64,000 bases of DNA from Methanosarcina sp. DH2. GTDB taxonomy: Archaea > Halobacteriota > Methanosarcinia > Methanosarcinales > Methanosarcinaceae. The DNA lies in the NCBI RefSeq assembly GCF_020804225.1, contig NZ_WJBI01000001.1, positions 542,681-606,680 of the forward strand, read 5' to 3'. Shown here one piece after another: positions 1-10,263 of this stretch. The position numbers were made by a program, and so were the translations under genes. Position 1 is the first letter of the stretch. Each line of letters starts with the position of its first letter. A model generated the notes under the pieces. It saw only the letters and a program-made list of their open reading frames with translations, made no database searches and was not told the origin of the DNA.

Positions 1-63
1 TTATTTAAGTTAATGATATACTTATTTAAGTTAATGATATATTTATTTAAGTTAATGATATAT
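1..63. repeat. 21-bp tandem repeat, three copies
   Basis: Three nearly perfect copies of a 21-bp unit beginning TTATTTAAGTTAATGATATA, followed by a truncated fourth start. It is AT-only minisatellite DNA downstream of the prefoldin gene. From 64 to 148 I see no convincing gene on either strand. Confidence 0.85.
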
Positions 64-148
64 TTATTTATTCTTAAATACTCTTCGATTTTTTAATGCG
101 GTTTCTGAGTTCTCGAATCCGTTAACTTTTTCCTGAGCCAGGACTTTT

Positions 149-577
149 TCAGGCCTGGCCAGGTTGAAGTTTTGCAGCTTCTGCTTCAAGGGCCTGCATA
201 CCCTGTGCGAGTCTAGTCAGTGAAGCATTCATCTGTTCAAAGATTTTCGTAAGCTGCTCTTTGCGGCGGTTCAGAGTTTCGATAGCTTCCTCTGCAGTTT
301 CCTCTGCACTGAAGCCTGCACCGAGATTAACAATCACTCGGTCTGCGTTCTTGACTTCAGCATAAACATAAGAACCAAAACCTACCGGAACCATCGTTTC
401 CGCAGTTTTGCCTGCTTCCGAAGCTGCTTTCAACTCATTTATTGTTACAATGGTCTGATCGCAGCTGGAAATGGAAGCCTGTACCATGCTCATCTCCTGC
501 CTGAGCGCTTCAGCCTGCCTCTGGAACTCCTGATGCCTGGCTGCCAGATTCCTGATCTCTTCACTGACTTCTGCCAT
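149..577 (-). CDS. pfdA: Prefoldin subunit alpha
   Basis: Alpha subunit (GimA type) of the hexameric prefoldin holdase, which passes unfolded proteins to the thermosome in the cytoplasm. The 142-residue product has the family layout: an N-terminal helix rich in E, Q and R (about 1-45), a beta-hairpin core around VPVGFGSYVYAEV, then a second long helix (about 85-135), forming the two-arm coiled coil. I start at the ATG at 577 because GGAGTG sits six bases upstream. A GTG three codons earlier lies inside that Shine-Dalgarno sequence. It is the last gene of the rpl39e-rpl31e-eif6-rpl18a-pfdA block, and its ribosome site overlaps the rpl18a stop. Family assignment is secure. Confidence 0.93.
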   Translation of the reverse strand: MAEVSEEIRNLAARHQEFQRQAEALRQEMSMVQASISSCDQTIVTINELKAASEAGKTAETMVPVGFGSYVYAEVKNADRVIVNLGAGFSAEETAEEAIETLNRRKEQLTKIFEQMNASLTRLAQGMQALEAEAAKLQPGQA

Positions 578-582
578 ATCCT

Positions 583-762
583 TCACTCCTCAGCTATTAT
601 GCTTTCGATCTGGACCTGGCCTCTTTTAACGCGGTGCTTGCTTCCGAAGATCGAGTATGTCTTATCGGTTGCATTCTTTTCGTTCTGGCTTTCGATCTTC
701 TTTGTGAAGTTTTCCCAGGTATTTCCTGCTTTAAATTTGCCTTTAACAATAAAACTCTTCAT
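583..762 (-). CDS. rpl18a: 50S ribosomal protein L18Ae (LX)
   Basis: Small archaeal large-subunit protein, about 59 residues starting [10 protein letters not shown]. The conserved [13 protein letters not shown] segment and the end QIESIIAEE fit the LX/L18ae family, which binds 23S rRNA. The frame stays open back to the eif6 stop at 816-819, where ATGA would overlap, but family proteins begin at MKSF. A second ATG lies one codon upstream at 765, and GAGTGGT precedes the pair. It sits between eif6 and pfdA, the usual archaeal order. Confidence 0.9.
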   Translation of the reverse strand: MKSFIVKGKFKAGNTWENFTKKIESQNEKNATDKTYSIFGSKHRVKRGQVQIESIIAEE

Positions 763-815
763 CATTACCACTCTCTTGCTGTAACTTTGTTCTGGAACAG
801 ATGGATGATATGAGC

Positions 816-1475
816 TCATTCCAGGAACCCAAGGGCGTCTTCGATTCTCCCGAGTTCCGGCCCTGTTGTTTCAGAGCCTGCTACAAAGCTCTTTGAGTTC
901 GCGAGCAGGCCTGAACCAAGCATCTGGGTTCCGAAGTTAGTAGTTCCTATGTTTACCGGAAGTCCGAAGATCTTTTCCAGAGTTTCTCTTTCCGAAGCTG
1001 TGACTTTAGGGTGCACCAGAAGTCCTTTATTTGTAACGACTCCTGCCATCCCTACATTCTTAATCCCGGCAATTGTTCCCCTGTAAACGTCCACCTTAAG
1101 GGTCTTGGCAATGGCTTCCAGAGCCATATCTGACAGTTCGGGGTGAACAAGGGCGGCGGAATCGTTTGCAAGCACAATGTTTCCTACTGCATTCAGTCTG
1201 TCCGGAAGAGTTCCCGCAGGAACGCCGGTGAGCTTCTGCATCTCTTCGGCATCGGATCCGTATGGAAGCAGAAAACCGTTTGAGTTGCCTCTGGAAAGGG
1301 CTCCCACTACAAGGCTTCCATTTATAAGAGTCTCGACGACCCTTACGCCCAGCGCTTCTTCGAGTATAGCGCAGACCTCCGGTTTTGTCAGAGGGGGAAC
1401 GAGGACAACATCCTCGGTGCAGGTTGCAAAAACCCCGATTATCGGGGTATCGTAGATATCCACTGTTCGAATCAT
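816..1475 (-). CDS. eif6: Translation initiation factor 6 (ribosome anti-association factor)
   Basis: aIF6 binds the 50S subunit and stops premature joining to 30S. It also takes part in subunit maturation. The 219-residue protein has the pentein-fold repeats typical of the family, with repeated motifs of the type NGLLV/NGFLLP (SNGFLLPYG near residue 67, TNKGLLVHP near 150) and [16 protein letters not shown] at the C-terminus. Length matches archaeal aIF6 (about 220). No strong Shine-Dalgarno is visible before the ATG, which lies 31 bases after the rpl31e stop, so it is probably cotranscribed with rpl31e. Confidence 0.95.
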   Translation of the reverse strand: MIRTVDIYDTPIIGVFATCTEDVVLVPPLTKPEVCAILEEALGVRVVETLINGSLVVGALSRGNSNGFLLPYGSDAEEMQKLTGVPAGTLPDRLNAVGNIVLANDSAALVHPELSDMALEAIAKTLKVDVYRGTIAGIKNVGMAGVVTNKGLLVHPKVTASERETLEKIFGLPVNIGTTNFGTQMLGSGLLANSKSFVAGSETTGPELGRIEDALGFLE

Positions 1476-1506
1476 ATTCTTTGACTTTTCGCTTTATCTG
1501 GTGTAT

Positions 1507-2228
<722 letters not shown>

Positions 2229-2831
2229 TCAGGGAAATTTCTTCCTTGAAAGCACATGGGACTGGAAATGAACAGGAAACAGTTCCCTGATTTTCTCCTC
2301 TCCCTGTCTTTGCCGGATTAACTCCCTTAGTTCTGTTTCATAATCCGCTTTCTGGGTACTCTCACTCGGACCCTGTTCAACATTCAGGTAACATCCGACA
2401 AGAGAATCCACAACTTTTTTGCCGTATCCTTTAAGGGGGCAGAAATACTGAACTCCCAGTCGGTCTTCAATGCTTCTTACCTGTGAGATCGAAAGCACCG
2501 GAACCCTGTCATCTCGCCTTGTTCCGTCGGCAATCAGTTTAACTGCCGGATCCAGAGCAAGAGATTCGACAGCTCTTTCGTGGATATAATTGATGGCGCT
2601 TTTCGGAAACCCTTCTTTCAGTACCATCTCGTATGCCTTCTCCAGGATTTCTTGCTCAAGAGAAAGGACCCTGTGTGGAAAATGTAACTCCTTAGCAGTT
2701 TTTGCTGCGATTTCTCCTGTAGGGAGCAATCCGAAGTTACAGGTTACGAGTTCGACCTCAAAAAACGGCTCCAGCAAAAGGGCAGAGAGTGAACTGTCCT
2801 TACCTCCACTAAAGAGGACCGAGACTTTCAT
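2229..2831 (-). CDS. PP-loop superfamily ATPase, archaeal tRNA-thiolation-like
   Basis: The 200-residue protein begins MKVSVLFSGGKDSSLSALLL, with the SGGKDSS pyrophosphate-binding loop of adenylating PP-loop enzymes such as tRNA thiolases and GMP/argininosuccinate synthases. A second conserved region, LIADGTRRDDRVP (about 100-112), is typical of this archaeal family. The exact substrate is not known to me; a tRNA modification role is inferred from the fold and from its constant place beside PDCD5 and S19e genes in archaea. It starts six bases after the PDCD5-like stop, so it is translated from the same message. Confidence 0.8.
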   Translation of the reverse strand: MKVSVLFSGGKDSSLSALLLEPFFEVELVTCNFGLLPTGEIAAKTAKELHFPHRVLSLEQEILEKAYEMVLKEGFPKSAINYIHERAVESLALDPAVKLIADGTRRDDRVPVLSISQVRSIEDRLGVQYFCPLKGYGKKVVDSLVGCYLNVEQGPSESTQKADYETELRELIRQRQGEEKIRELFPVHFQSHVLSRKKFP

Positions 2832-2836
2832 TGTGC

Positions 2837-3196
2837 TTAAACCCGGGTTATGGACGTCTTGCGTTTCTTTGGTTGCATCCGCATCAGGAGCGTTTTCAGC
2901 TGCTCGTCATCGATTTGAGACTGGAGCCTTCCACTCTGGGCAAGCGAGATCAGCTGCATCTCAAGCTGTTCCCCAAGGGCCGGCCTTGACATCTTCAGAG
3001 TTGTCAGGCGTTCCCTTGCTTCGGGAGTGAGAATTTGCCTCAGTATAGCCTGCTTCTGAGCTTCCATTTCAGCTCTTGCCTGCTCTTGCTGGTACGCCGC
3101 CTGCATATCAGACGGCTGTTGCTGTGCCTGCTGCCTCTGGACTTCTGCAAGTCGTCTTTTTCGGATTTCTTCGAGTTCATCATCCATATTAGCCAT
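2837..3196 (-). CDS. DNA-binding protein, PDCD5/TFAR19 family
   Basis: A 119-residue helical protein related to human PDCD5. The N-terminal half is a charged Q-rich helix ([20 protein letters not shown]) and the C-terminal half is the conserved three-helix core with [20 protein letters not shown]. Archaeal members bind double-stranded DNA in vitro; their cell role is unclear. I start at the ATG at 3196 because GGTGAT lies four bases before it, while the GTG three codons upstream is part of that site. It follows rps19e by 96 bases and precedes the PP-loop ATPase by five. Confidence 0.92.
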   Translation of the reverse strand: MANMDDELEEIRKRRLAEVQRQQAQQQPSDMQAAYQQEQARAEMEAQKQAILRQILTPEARERLTTLKMSRPALGEQLEMQLISLAQSGRLQSQIDDEQLKTLLMRMQPKKRKTSITRV

Positions 3197-3292
3197 GGCA
3201 ATCACCGAAAAAACCGGTTTTCTGGAATATGATTAATAATATATGAAAGGGAATCCGAATTTCTCAGACACCTTTCTGAAGGATTTTCTCTT

Positions 3293-3766
<474 letters not shown>

Positions 3767-3912
3767 TTAGTTTTGCAGATTCGGGAGATAGCGCCGATTC
3801 TTCCCCCGAATCTGTCAGGAATGTAACTCTTGTTCTCGAAAAGAGGTAACTCTTCTGCTCTTCCGAGATGTCCATTGCTGGTCTTTAAGCTGGCTACGGA
3901 CTCTTAAAATTT

Positions 3913-3926
3913 GGGCCAGAAGGCCC
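3913..3926. promoter_or_regulatory. GC-only hairpin in the rps19e leader
   Basis: GGGCC-AGAA-GGCCC is a perfect five-pair stem with a four-base loop. It lies about 175 bases upstream of rps19e and about 65 bases downstream (minus strand) of a TATA-like sequence, so it would fall inside a long 5' leader. It could equally be part of a purA-rps19e boundary structure. Confidence 0.35.
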
Positions 3927-3989
3927 GATAATGCCGGTTAATATGAATTTAGTCTAAACTGGAAAATGGGGTTGATAAACGTATTGGTT

Positions 3990-3999
3990 GATATATACA
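3990..3999 (-). promoter_or_regulatory. Candidate TATA box for the rps19e group
   Basis: Minus-strand TGTATATATC sits in the 296-bp gap between purA and rps19e. If used, transcription would begin near 3965 and leave a leader of about 220 bases. It is called on sequence alone. Confidence 0.4.
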
Positions 4000-4038
4000 T
4001 TTTTCGGTAATTTGCCGGGGCAAGTTTACTGAATTATA

Positions 4039-5313
4039 TTATTCTTTTTTAAATGTTTGTGCTCTTCCCGGGCCTACAGATATATAATTGACAGGAACTT
4101 TCATAAGTTCTTCAAGCCTTCTGACATAGTTTCTGGCATTTTCGGGAAGCTCTCCATAAGCTTTCACTTCTGTCAGGTCGGATTTCCAGCCAGGAAGGTC
4201 TTCATATACAGGACTGCAGTCCCCGAGGTCTTCTGTAAGTTCCGGAGGATAGTCCAGGCTCTCTCCTTTATATTTGTATCCTACGCAGATCCTTATAGTG
4301 TCAAGGCCTGTAAGCACGTCCAGTTTGGTGAGGGAAATTTCCGTATATCCGTTAAGGGCAATAGCCTTTTTAAGGAGCGGAAGATCAAACCAGCCGCATC
4401 TCCTGCCTCTGCCTGTGGTTGTTCCGAACTCTCCTCCGGCTTTCTGTATCCTTTCTCCCAGCTCTCCGGTAAGTTCTGTTGGAAGCGGCCCTTCTCCAAC
4501 TCTCGTTATGTAGGCTTTTACTATGGCGATAACACTGTCGACCCTCGTAGGCCCTACTCCCAGGTTGGCACATGCAGAGCCTGCAATTGTAGAAGAAGAG
4601 GTTACGAATTTCTGGGTTCCATGGATAACGTCAAGATGGGTGCCCTGAGCGGCTTCGGCCATTACATTTTTCCCATCATCGAGAGCCTGATTGATTTCCC
4701 GTGAAACATCCGTAATATAGGCAGCAAATTTTTTTCCCAGTTCAAGGTATCTTTCTATGAGGACCGGGTCTCTGACGATCTTCGGGTCCCCGCCCATTGC
4801 CTCGATTTCTTTTTCTTTCTGAGGAGCAAGCTCTTCAAGCCTTTTCAGGAAACGTTCCCTGTCTGCAAGTTCAGCCATGCGGATCTCGTCTCTTGCTACC
4901 TTATCAATATAGGCATAGCCGATTCCGCGCCTGGTGGTTCCTATTTTTGTTTCCCTTGCAGCTTCTCTAAGCCCGTCCAGTTCGATATGGTAAGGCATTA
5001 TGATGCTGGTTTTTGCGTCTACTCCGAGTTTTTCTGAATCTACTTTTATCCCATGCTTCTCAAACATTTCTGCTTCTTCAGCTAAAACTTCAGGGTTAAG
5101 GACAACCCCAGGCCCGATCAGGACTCTGGCATCAAGCAGGATGCCTGAGGGGATCAGGTGCAGTTTGTAGACCTCATCTCCTACCCTTACTGTATGGCCT
5201 GCGTTGTTCCCACCCTGGAAACGGGCAACAATATCATAGTCTTTTGCAAGAAGGTCGACAATCTTGCCTTTTCCCTCGTCACCGAACTGCGCGCCTGTGA
5301 TTATCGTAAACAT
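4039..5313 (-). CDS. purA: Adenylosuccinate synthetase
   Basis: Catalyses IMP + aspartate + GTP to adenylosuccinate, the first committed step to AMP. The protein from MFTIITGAQFGDEGKGK is 424 residues, normal for the family. It carries the GDEGKGK P-loop, NAGHTV, GTTRRGIGYAY, the QGTHLDV loop and GTTTGRGRRCGW in order. The frame stays open for 29 more codons upstream, but the conserved N-terminus fixes the start at 5313; its ribosome site is weak (CAGGGCTT). It is a single gene with its own flanks. Confidence 0.96.
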   Translation of the reverse strand: MFTIITGAQFGDEGKGKIVDLLAKDYDIVARFQGGNNAGHTVRVGDEVYKLHLIPSGILLDARVLIGPGVVLNPEVLAEEAEMFEKHGIKVDSEKLGVDAKTSIIMPYHIELDGLREAARETKIGTTRRGIGYAYIDKVARDEIRMAELADRERFLKRLEELAPQKEKEIEAMGGDPKIVRDPVLIERYLELGKKFAAYITDVSREINQALDDGKNVMAEAAQGTHLDVIHGTQKFVTSSSTIAGSACANLGVGPTRVDSVIAIVKAYITRVGEGPLPTELTGELGERIQKAGGEFGTTTGRGRRCGWFDLPLLKKAIALNGYTEISLTKLDVLTGLDTIRICVGYKYKGESLDYPPELTEDLGDCSPVYEDLPGWKSDLTEVKAYGELPENARNYVRRLEELMKVPVNYISVGPGRAQTFKKE

Positions 5314-5833
5314 AAGCCCTGAATCGGGCTTAACCTTAATAAGGTTTTGTCCGGTATATTTGGCTTCGGTTCCGGGCATTTTCAACCCGAAATCCCTCAA
5401 TGTGTTATTTTCTAAGTCCGTATGCCATTTAAGTGCCCTGACTCCTTTTTCTGAAATTAACTGGCGGCAAACTCCCCAAATCCTGAAACTATCCCTTCAA
5501 CCGGGAAGTATCATAATTTTCTAAGTTGTCTAATCCTTATTGTGGGACCAGCCGCAGATCTAAAGTATAATAATTAGGCCGGACACATCGAAACAATTCA
5601 TGACGTGATTTTTCTCATATCGTGAGGCAACAGCTACACTACAAAGTGGCAGGATAAGGGTCAGGGAGTATTAGATATGAAGGAAGAAGGCACAGTAAGA
5701 AGTCCTCTTCCTCGGAGGGTGTCAGCTCGACAGTGGGAAGTTCGCACTCTGCACCTTTGATAACAGGTTAACTTTGAAAACAGGTTAGCTTTGAAACAGG
5801 ACAGATAAATATTTGAATTCAAATGCAGGCAAA
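5314..5833. other. Intergenic region upstream of purA
   Basis: 520 bases with no gene I can support. A 27-codon frame at 5677-5760 (plus strand) has a GGGAG upstream but no recognisable product. The purA promoter should lie here, but I cannot place it securely. Confidence 0.5.
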
Positions 5834-6211
5834 TTAGAGTATTATACCTCTGAAAATAAGCAGACTGAGAATCATCAGGATTATCGCAAGGATCGTTGCT
5901 GTCTTTGCACTTTCTCCATCGCTTCCGAAGATAATCGGAATCGGGCCGAGCATAATTACTCCTCCACCCCTTATCCTTGATCCGACTTTTCCTGTGCGAG
6001 AATCTTTATCATCGGTTCCTTCAAAACCGAAAGGATCTCCTGAATTAGCTTCTTTTCCGAACCTCCCTCTTGTTTTTGAATATCCTTCTCCAGGTTTAGA
6101 ATTCTCGCGCATGCCTATGGCTGTCCCGATTATAAGTATTAAAAACCCGAAGAGTATAATGAAAATTCCAGTTAAAACAAGTAAGTTCCCAGTCAACGTT
6201 TCGTCTTCCAC
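5834..6211 (-). CDS. TIGR00304/DUF131 family membrane protein
   Basis: A 125-residue protein with a hydrophobic helix at about 9-33, a charged Gly/Asp/Lys-rich loop (35-80), the conserved box GGVIMLGPIPIIFGS (about 83-97) and a final helix (105-123). That box defines a small archaeal membrane family of unknown function. Its start overlaps the end of its paralog at 6193-6438 by 19 bases, so the two are translationally coupled and probably work together in the membrane. The long charged loop is missing from the paralog. Confidence 0.75.
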   Translation of the reverse strand: MEDETLTGNLLVLTGIFIILFGFLILIIGTAIGMRENSKPGEGYSKTRGRFGKEANSGDPFGFEGTDDKDSRTGKVGSRIRGGGVIMLGPIPIIFGSDGESAKTATILAIILMILSLLIFRGIIL

Positions 6212-6438
6212 AGGAATAGATAAAGAATCGTTATTAATAACCCAAGCCCAAGCATATTTGTTGTAATTTCGGGGGCAGAGCCGAATACTATCGGGATAGG
6301 CCCGAGCATGATCAGTCCACCCATTTGAGTACTTGCGGGATGCTGTAACATTGTGAGAACAATACCTAACAATACTATAATAAAGCCAATAAATGTGACT
6401 GTTGCGCCTACTCTTAGAAAATCTTCTGATGCACGCAT
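6193..6438 (-). CDS. TIGR00304/DUF131 family membrane protein, short paralog
   Basis: About 81 residues from MRASEDFLRVGATVTF: one membrane helix (about 10-32), the box GGLIMLGPIPIVFGS, and a second helix ending FLWKTKR. It is clearly a paralog of the following gene. A longer reading from a GTG at 6540 adds an unconserved basic stretch. I prefer the ATG at 6438: it has no Shine-Dalgarno but an AT-rich TATA-like stretch about 25-35 bases upstream, so the mRNA may be leaderless. Function unknown. Confidence 0.65.
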   Translation of the reverse strand: MRASEDFLRVGATVTFIGFIIVLLGIVLTMLQHPASTQMGGLIMLGPIPIVFGSAPEITTNMLGLGLLITILYLFLWKTKR

Positions 6439-7375
6439 GTGGAATGATATTATGCTTTTATTATTAAATCTATCCTTTGAATTTTTTAGGTATGTAGACG
6501 AGTTTATACTTTTTATTCTCTCTATTGAGGAACTATGCACAAAATAGAGAGGGATACTCTCTAATACGTTGAAGTTCCGGATCTTATTTATCTATTTGTG
6601 CCAGGCTGCCACTTTTCAGCCCGGGATTCTGCATCTTTATATCGGAATGTTTTTATATCGTTCTTACCCCGGGGCAGAGTCGTATAAAAATATCATTATA
6701 TTTTGCCTCTGCTTCTTAAATTCTGGATCTTTCAGGGAGAAATGCCGTGACATTGAAAAATGACAGTTATGTATAATTAATCGGAAGAATTATAGAGTGT
6801 CTGAAACAAAAAAGCTGATGTATATTAAGTGAGTATTAAGAAGCAATTTAACAGGGGTCGGCAATGGGCTACAGGTATTGCAGGAACTTATATATATCCT
6901 TTTTATATTTATGTATGCATAATTATTTCCGGCATCTTATATATACTGTGAACACGATAAGAACCTCTTCGATTGCATTTTAACCTTTGATGTAAACTAT
7001 CCTGTAAAAAGCATATGTATAAATTGTCCTGTACCGGGTAACATGCAATTGCCCTTTGAAGGGCAATAGTCATGATAAGTATTGTTCCGTTCTGGCCAGT
7101 TTTCAGGCTTTTGCTTTTTTGTAAAAGCCCTGAAGGTAACGGAAGCATCTCCCGGAAGAATTGTATATCCGGACGAGATCTGCAGGGTAATTGCTAAGTT
7201 CTCAGGGTAGTTACTAAAACCCTGTTAGCCACAGAATATTACCTGCAAACCGATTTATTCGTAGACCTTTGGTCTTCAAATCAACCAAATCAACCAGATA
7301 ACACACATTTAGAACTCGATTAACCTGAAACCAGATATTCAAATCAATTTTATTCGATAAAACAGGTGTTTTCAA
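6439..7375. other. Long intergenic region upstream of pan
   Basis: About 940 bases without a supportable gene. A perfect nine-pair hairpin (ATTGCCCTT-TG-AAGGGCAAT) lies at 7048-7067, and several TATA-like stretches occur near 6890-6915. The part next to pan (7240-7375) holds direct AACCAGATA/AATCAACC repetitions and should contain the pan promoter. Confidence 0.4.
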
Positions 7376-8617
7376 ATGTCAGAAGACAGTGCCATAAGAT
7401 CATCCCTGGAAGATATCAAATCCAGGGTAGAGTTTGAGCTTGAGTGCGGGGAGATCAGTCCTGAGGATGTGAAGTCTCTCTTAACCGAGATAGAGATACT
7501 CAAGGTCCAGAACGAAAATATGAAGGCACGGCTCCTTGAAGCCAGTGTAGCCACAGGCAGGCACCTTCAGGAGATTAATAAATTAAAAGCCCATCTGGAA
7601 CAGCTCACTGAACCTCCGCTTTTCATTGCAACTATTCTCGAGGTAAATGGGGAAATTGCCCTTATCAGGCAGCACGGAAACAACCAGGAAGTCCTCACGC
7701 AGATCCCTGAAGAATGCCTTGGAAAAATAGAGCCCGGAATGAGGGTTGCTGTAAACGGGGCTTATTCAATCATCTCCATAGTGAGCAGGGCTGCCGATGT
7801 GAGAGCTCAGGTTATGGAGCTTATAAACTCTCCGGGTGTAGACTACAGCATGATTGGCGGGCTGGATGAGGTGCTTCAGGAAGTCCGTGAAAGTGTAGAA
7901 CTTCCTCTTACAGAGCCCGAGCTTTTCGAGGACCTGGGAATTGAACCTCCATCCGGTGTTCTGCTTCACGGCGCTCCAGGTACGGGAAAAACCCTTATTG
8001 CAAAAGCCATAGCCTCTCAGGCAAAAGCCACCTTCATCCGGATGTCAGGCTCTGACCTTGTCCAGAAGTTCGTCGGGGAAGGCTCAAGGCTCGTTAAGGA
8101 CATCTTCCAGCTTGCAAGGGACAAGTCCCCAAGCATTCTTTTCATAGACGAAATCGATGCAGTGGGCAGCATGAGGACCTACGATGGGACAAGCGGCTCT
8201 GCAGAAGTAAACAGGACAATGCTTCAGCTCCTTGCCGAAATGGATGGTTTTGATCCGAAAGGCAATGTAAAAGTGGTTGCGGCAACAAACAGGATTGACC
8301 TGCTTGACCCTGCCCTTCTCAGACCTGGCAGGTTTGACAGGTCAATTGAAGTTCCGCTTCCCGATGATAAGGGCAGAATCGAGATCCTGAAAATCCACAC
8401 TCGCAAGATGAAACTTGCCGATGACGTGGACTTTGAGAAGCTTGCAAAGGTCCTGTCAGGAAGAAGCGGGGCAGATATAAACGTAATTGTCAAAGAAGCC
8501 GGAATTTTTGTCCTGCGCAGGCGTGGGAAACAGATAGCTATGGCAGATTTCCTCAAAGCTTACGACAAGGTCGTAAACGTGAAGGAGCCGACAATTCCGC
8601 AGGCTATGTTCGTCTAA
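7376..8617 (+). CDS. pan: Proteasome-activating nucleotidase (AAA ATPase)
   Basis: Hexameric unfoldase that feeds proteins into the 20S proteasome. The 413 residues run: N-terminal coiled coil (about 40-80), OB domain (about 83-140), AAA module with Walker A GAPGTGKT (about 199-206), Walker B LFIDEIDAVG (about 254), sensor AATNR (about 302) and arginine-finger region RPGRFDR (about 315), then the C-terminal helical domain. The last residues are AMFV, so the usual proteasome-docking HbYX end is present as M-F-V with Phe in place of Tyr. It is a monocistronic gene with long flanks. Methanosarcina genomes often carry a second PAN; which one this is cannot be said. Confidence 0.93.
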   Translation: MSEDSAIRSSLEDIKSRVEFELECGEISPEDVKSLLTEIEILKVQNENMKARLLEASVATGRHLQEINKLKAHLEQLTEPPLFIATILEVNGEIALIRQHGNNQEVLTQIPEECLGKIEPGMRVAVNGAYSIISIVSRAADVRAQVMELINSPGVDYSMIGGLDEVLQEVRESVELPLTEPELFEDLGIEPPSGVLLHGAPGTGKTLIAKAIASQAKATFIRMSGSDLVQKFVGEGSRLVKDIFQLARDKSPSILFIDEIDAVGSMRTYDGTSGSAEVNRTMLQLLAEMDGFDPKGNVKVVAATNRIDLLDPALLRPGRFDRSIEVPLPDDKGRIEILKIHTRKMKLADDVDFEKLAKVLSGRSGADINVIVKEAGIFVLRRRGKQIAMADFLKAYDKVVNVKEPTIPQAMFV

Positions 8618-8853
8618 CCCTGCTAAAGCTCAAACGGAATCGAAACCGGATCTCAACCGGATCTCAACCGGATCGAAACCGAAACAAAGGGATTTTATTC
8701 CGGGCTGAGGGGCTATCTCCCTCCTGCCCTCGCCGGGTAAGGCACAGGTCTGCCTGGCAGTTTTAATATTTTTTTAAATATCAGTCGAAAGGTTTATATT
8801 TTATAAATCACTTGAAGGTATGCTGCCTTAGTGGCAGAGCATATTGACAGCGT

Positions 8854-8928
8854 GCTCCGATAGTGTAGCTCGGCCAATCATTCAGGACTCTCACTCCTGC
8901 GACTGGGGTTCAAATCCCCATCGGAGCA
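8854..8928 (+). tRNA. tRNA-Glu (CTC)
   Basis: Seventy-five bases fold as a full cloverleaf: acceptor GCTCCGA/TCGGAGC, anticodon stem CAGGA/TCCTG with loop CTCTCAC (anticodon CTC), T-arm with GGTTCAAATCC, discriminator A and no encoded CCA. A TATA-like GGTTTATATTTTATAAATC lies about 45-60 bases upstream. Confidence 0.96.
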
Positions 8929-9197
8929 CTTTTCCTTTTTACACCTTTTTTCATAATTCTTTTATGCTGTATGTTTAGAACTTTTACAGTAACTCAGGGA
9001 TTAATTGCGTTAAATTTTAAAAATCTAAACATCTGAACATCTAAATCTAAACAGACATCTTTTTATTTTATCTATATCAGGCGCATAGACATCAACATCT
9101 AAAAAGAGGAAAATATTTAATTCCGGTAAAAAACGACATCAAAAGAATGAATCAGTGATAGGTTATCAAATATAGGTGAAGTTCAGGTTACAAGTTG
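8929..9197. other. AT-rich intergenic region
   Basis: The tRNA-Glu is followed by CTTTTCCTTTTTAC, a likely poly-T stop for the tRNA transcript. The rest repeats AACATCTAAA-type motifs (9015-9110) and shows no gene. Confidence 0.4.
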
Positions 9198-9764
9198 CTA
9201 ATTTTTAAGTATTTTCATGAAAATGGTTTTTACTGAAACGACACTCTCTGCCTTGACTCCATAAGTTTTGAACATGTTTTCAATTGAAGTTGCAAGTAAT
9301 TTCGAAAATGCAAAACCAAGACCATGCGTGATTATAAGCTTATAATAGCCTCCGTTATCTGTATATTCTATAGTATCAACCCAGTTAGTTATGTTAAGAT
9401 TAATAACTAGACCGTCTATAACTTCATTTAGGCTGCATTCCTCAAGAGACTTTTGAAAGTAAAGCTCAATTGTATATTCTATCGTTTTGTTTTGGCTAAA
9501 AAGTTTATCTAGGAACTCGATATCAGTGGTTTCTATTAGATATTTAAATGCAGTCTTTTCAATGATAACCAGTGATTTTGCCCTTCTAAGGCGCATCCAA
9601 TATTTCTCTTCAAGGGTTAATTCCTGAATCTGTTTTGAGCTCTTTTCCAGACTTTCTAATGCAAACTCCAGGGCTTTTTGCTGTGTTTCGTATTTTTCGG
9701 CATGTTTTTTTAATAATTCCCAGTGTCTCTGCGAGATTGTAGTGGAAATGCGGTGGGTGTTCAA
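9198..9764 (-). CDS. Orphan protein with ribbon-helix-helix-like N-terminus
   Basis: 188 residues, TTG start with no clear Shine-Dalgarno, so the start is uncertain. The first 45 residues (STTISQRHWELLKKHAEKYE, then a helix) resemble a ribbon-helix-helix DNA-binding unit: a short strand, then two helices. The C-terminal part (about 115-188) alternates strands and a helix, ending in a long hydrophobic helix and strand, and looks like a compact alpha/beta sensor domain. Base composition is AT-rich, like the accessory patch downstream. I know of similar architectures in Methanosarcina but not of a function; a regulator is only an inference. Confidence 0.55.
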   Translation of the reverse strand: MNTHRISTTISQRHWELLKKHAEKYETQQKALEFALESLEKSSKQIQELTLEEKYWMRLRRAKSLVIIEKTAFKYLIETTDIEFLDKLFSQNKTIEYTIELYFQKSLEECSLNEVIDGLVINLNITNWVDTIEYTDNGGYYKLIITHGLGFAFSKLLATSIENMFKTYGVKAESVVSVKTIFMKILKN

Positions 9765-9860
9765 AAAAATACATCCAGTAGTTCCATTCTCTTTTTGAAT
9801 TCATTAATTTCTCATGCGCATATCAAACGTATTGTACGCATACTAAACGTATATTATCCG

Positions 9861-10056
9861 TATTACCTATTTTTACTTACGTATTTTATTCTAGCACAGC
9901 TAACAGTAAAGAATTACTGTGGGATTAATCTTTCACTTTTTCTATCTACGCGTCAAACAAATCATGCGCAGTGTGCACATACGTTATCTGGATAACCTAT
10001 TTTTACCTGCGTATTTTATTTAGCTTTGTTCACAGCAAAAAATTGCTGTGGGACTT
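9861..10056. repeat. Two direct copies of a 66-bp hairpin-bearing segment
   Basis: Segments 9861-9926 and 9991-10056 are imperfect copies spaced 130 bases apart. Both contain ACCTATTTTTAC, then CGTATTTTATT and a stem-loop. The first copy folds ACAGTAA/TTACTGT, the second CACAGCAA/TTGCTGTG, so one T-A pair is replaced by C-G with pairing kept. Function unknown; IS-end or RNA structure are options. Confidence 0.6.
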
Positions 10057-10263
10057 ACGCAGTTGAAGTGAAAATAATATACTCAGACTTGTGCACTTGG
10101 AATACTAAATCAAGCAAATTCATGTTACTATTGGTTCAGTATTTTATATTGTTTCAAGTTTAATGATATTGTTTTTTCAGCTCAACAGAGTAAATAGCAC
10201 ATGGATTTTTTCTCCCAATTTAGTATAGTATTGATAAAGTTGATTAAATAAGAAGGTGAAAAA

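Noticed and set aside
5677-5760. 27-codon frame with GGGAG upstream
   Set aside because: No recognisable product or conservation evidence, and such short frames occur by chance.
7048-7067. Nine-pair hairpin as a terminator or riboswitch
   Set aside because: No T-run on either side and no gene close enough to control. Left as an unexplained dyad.
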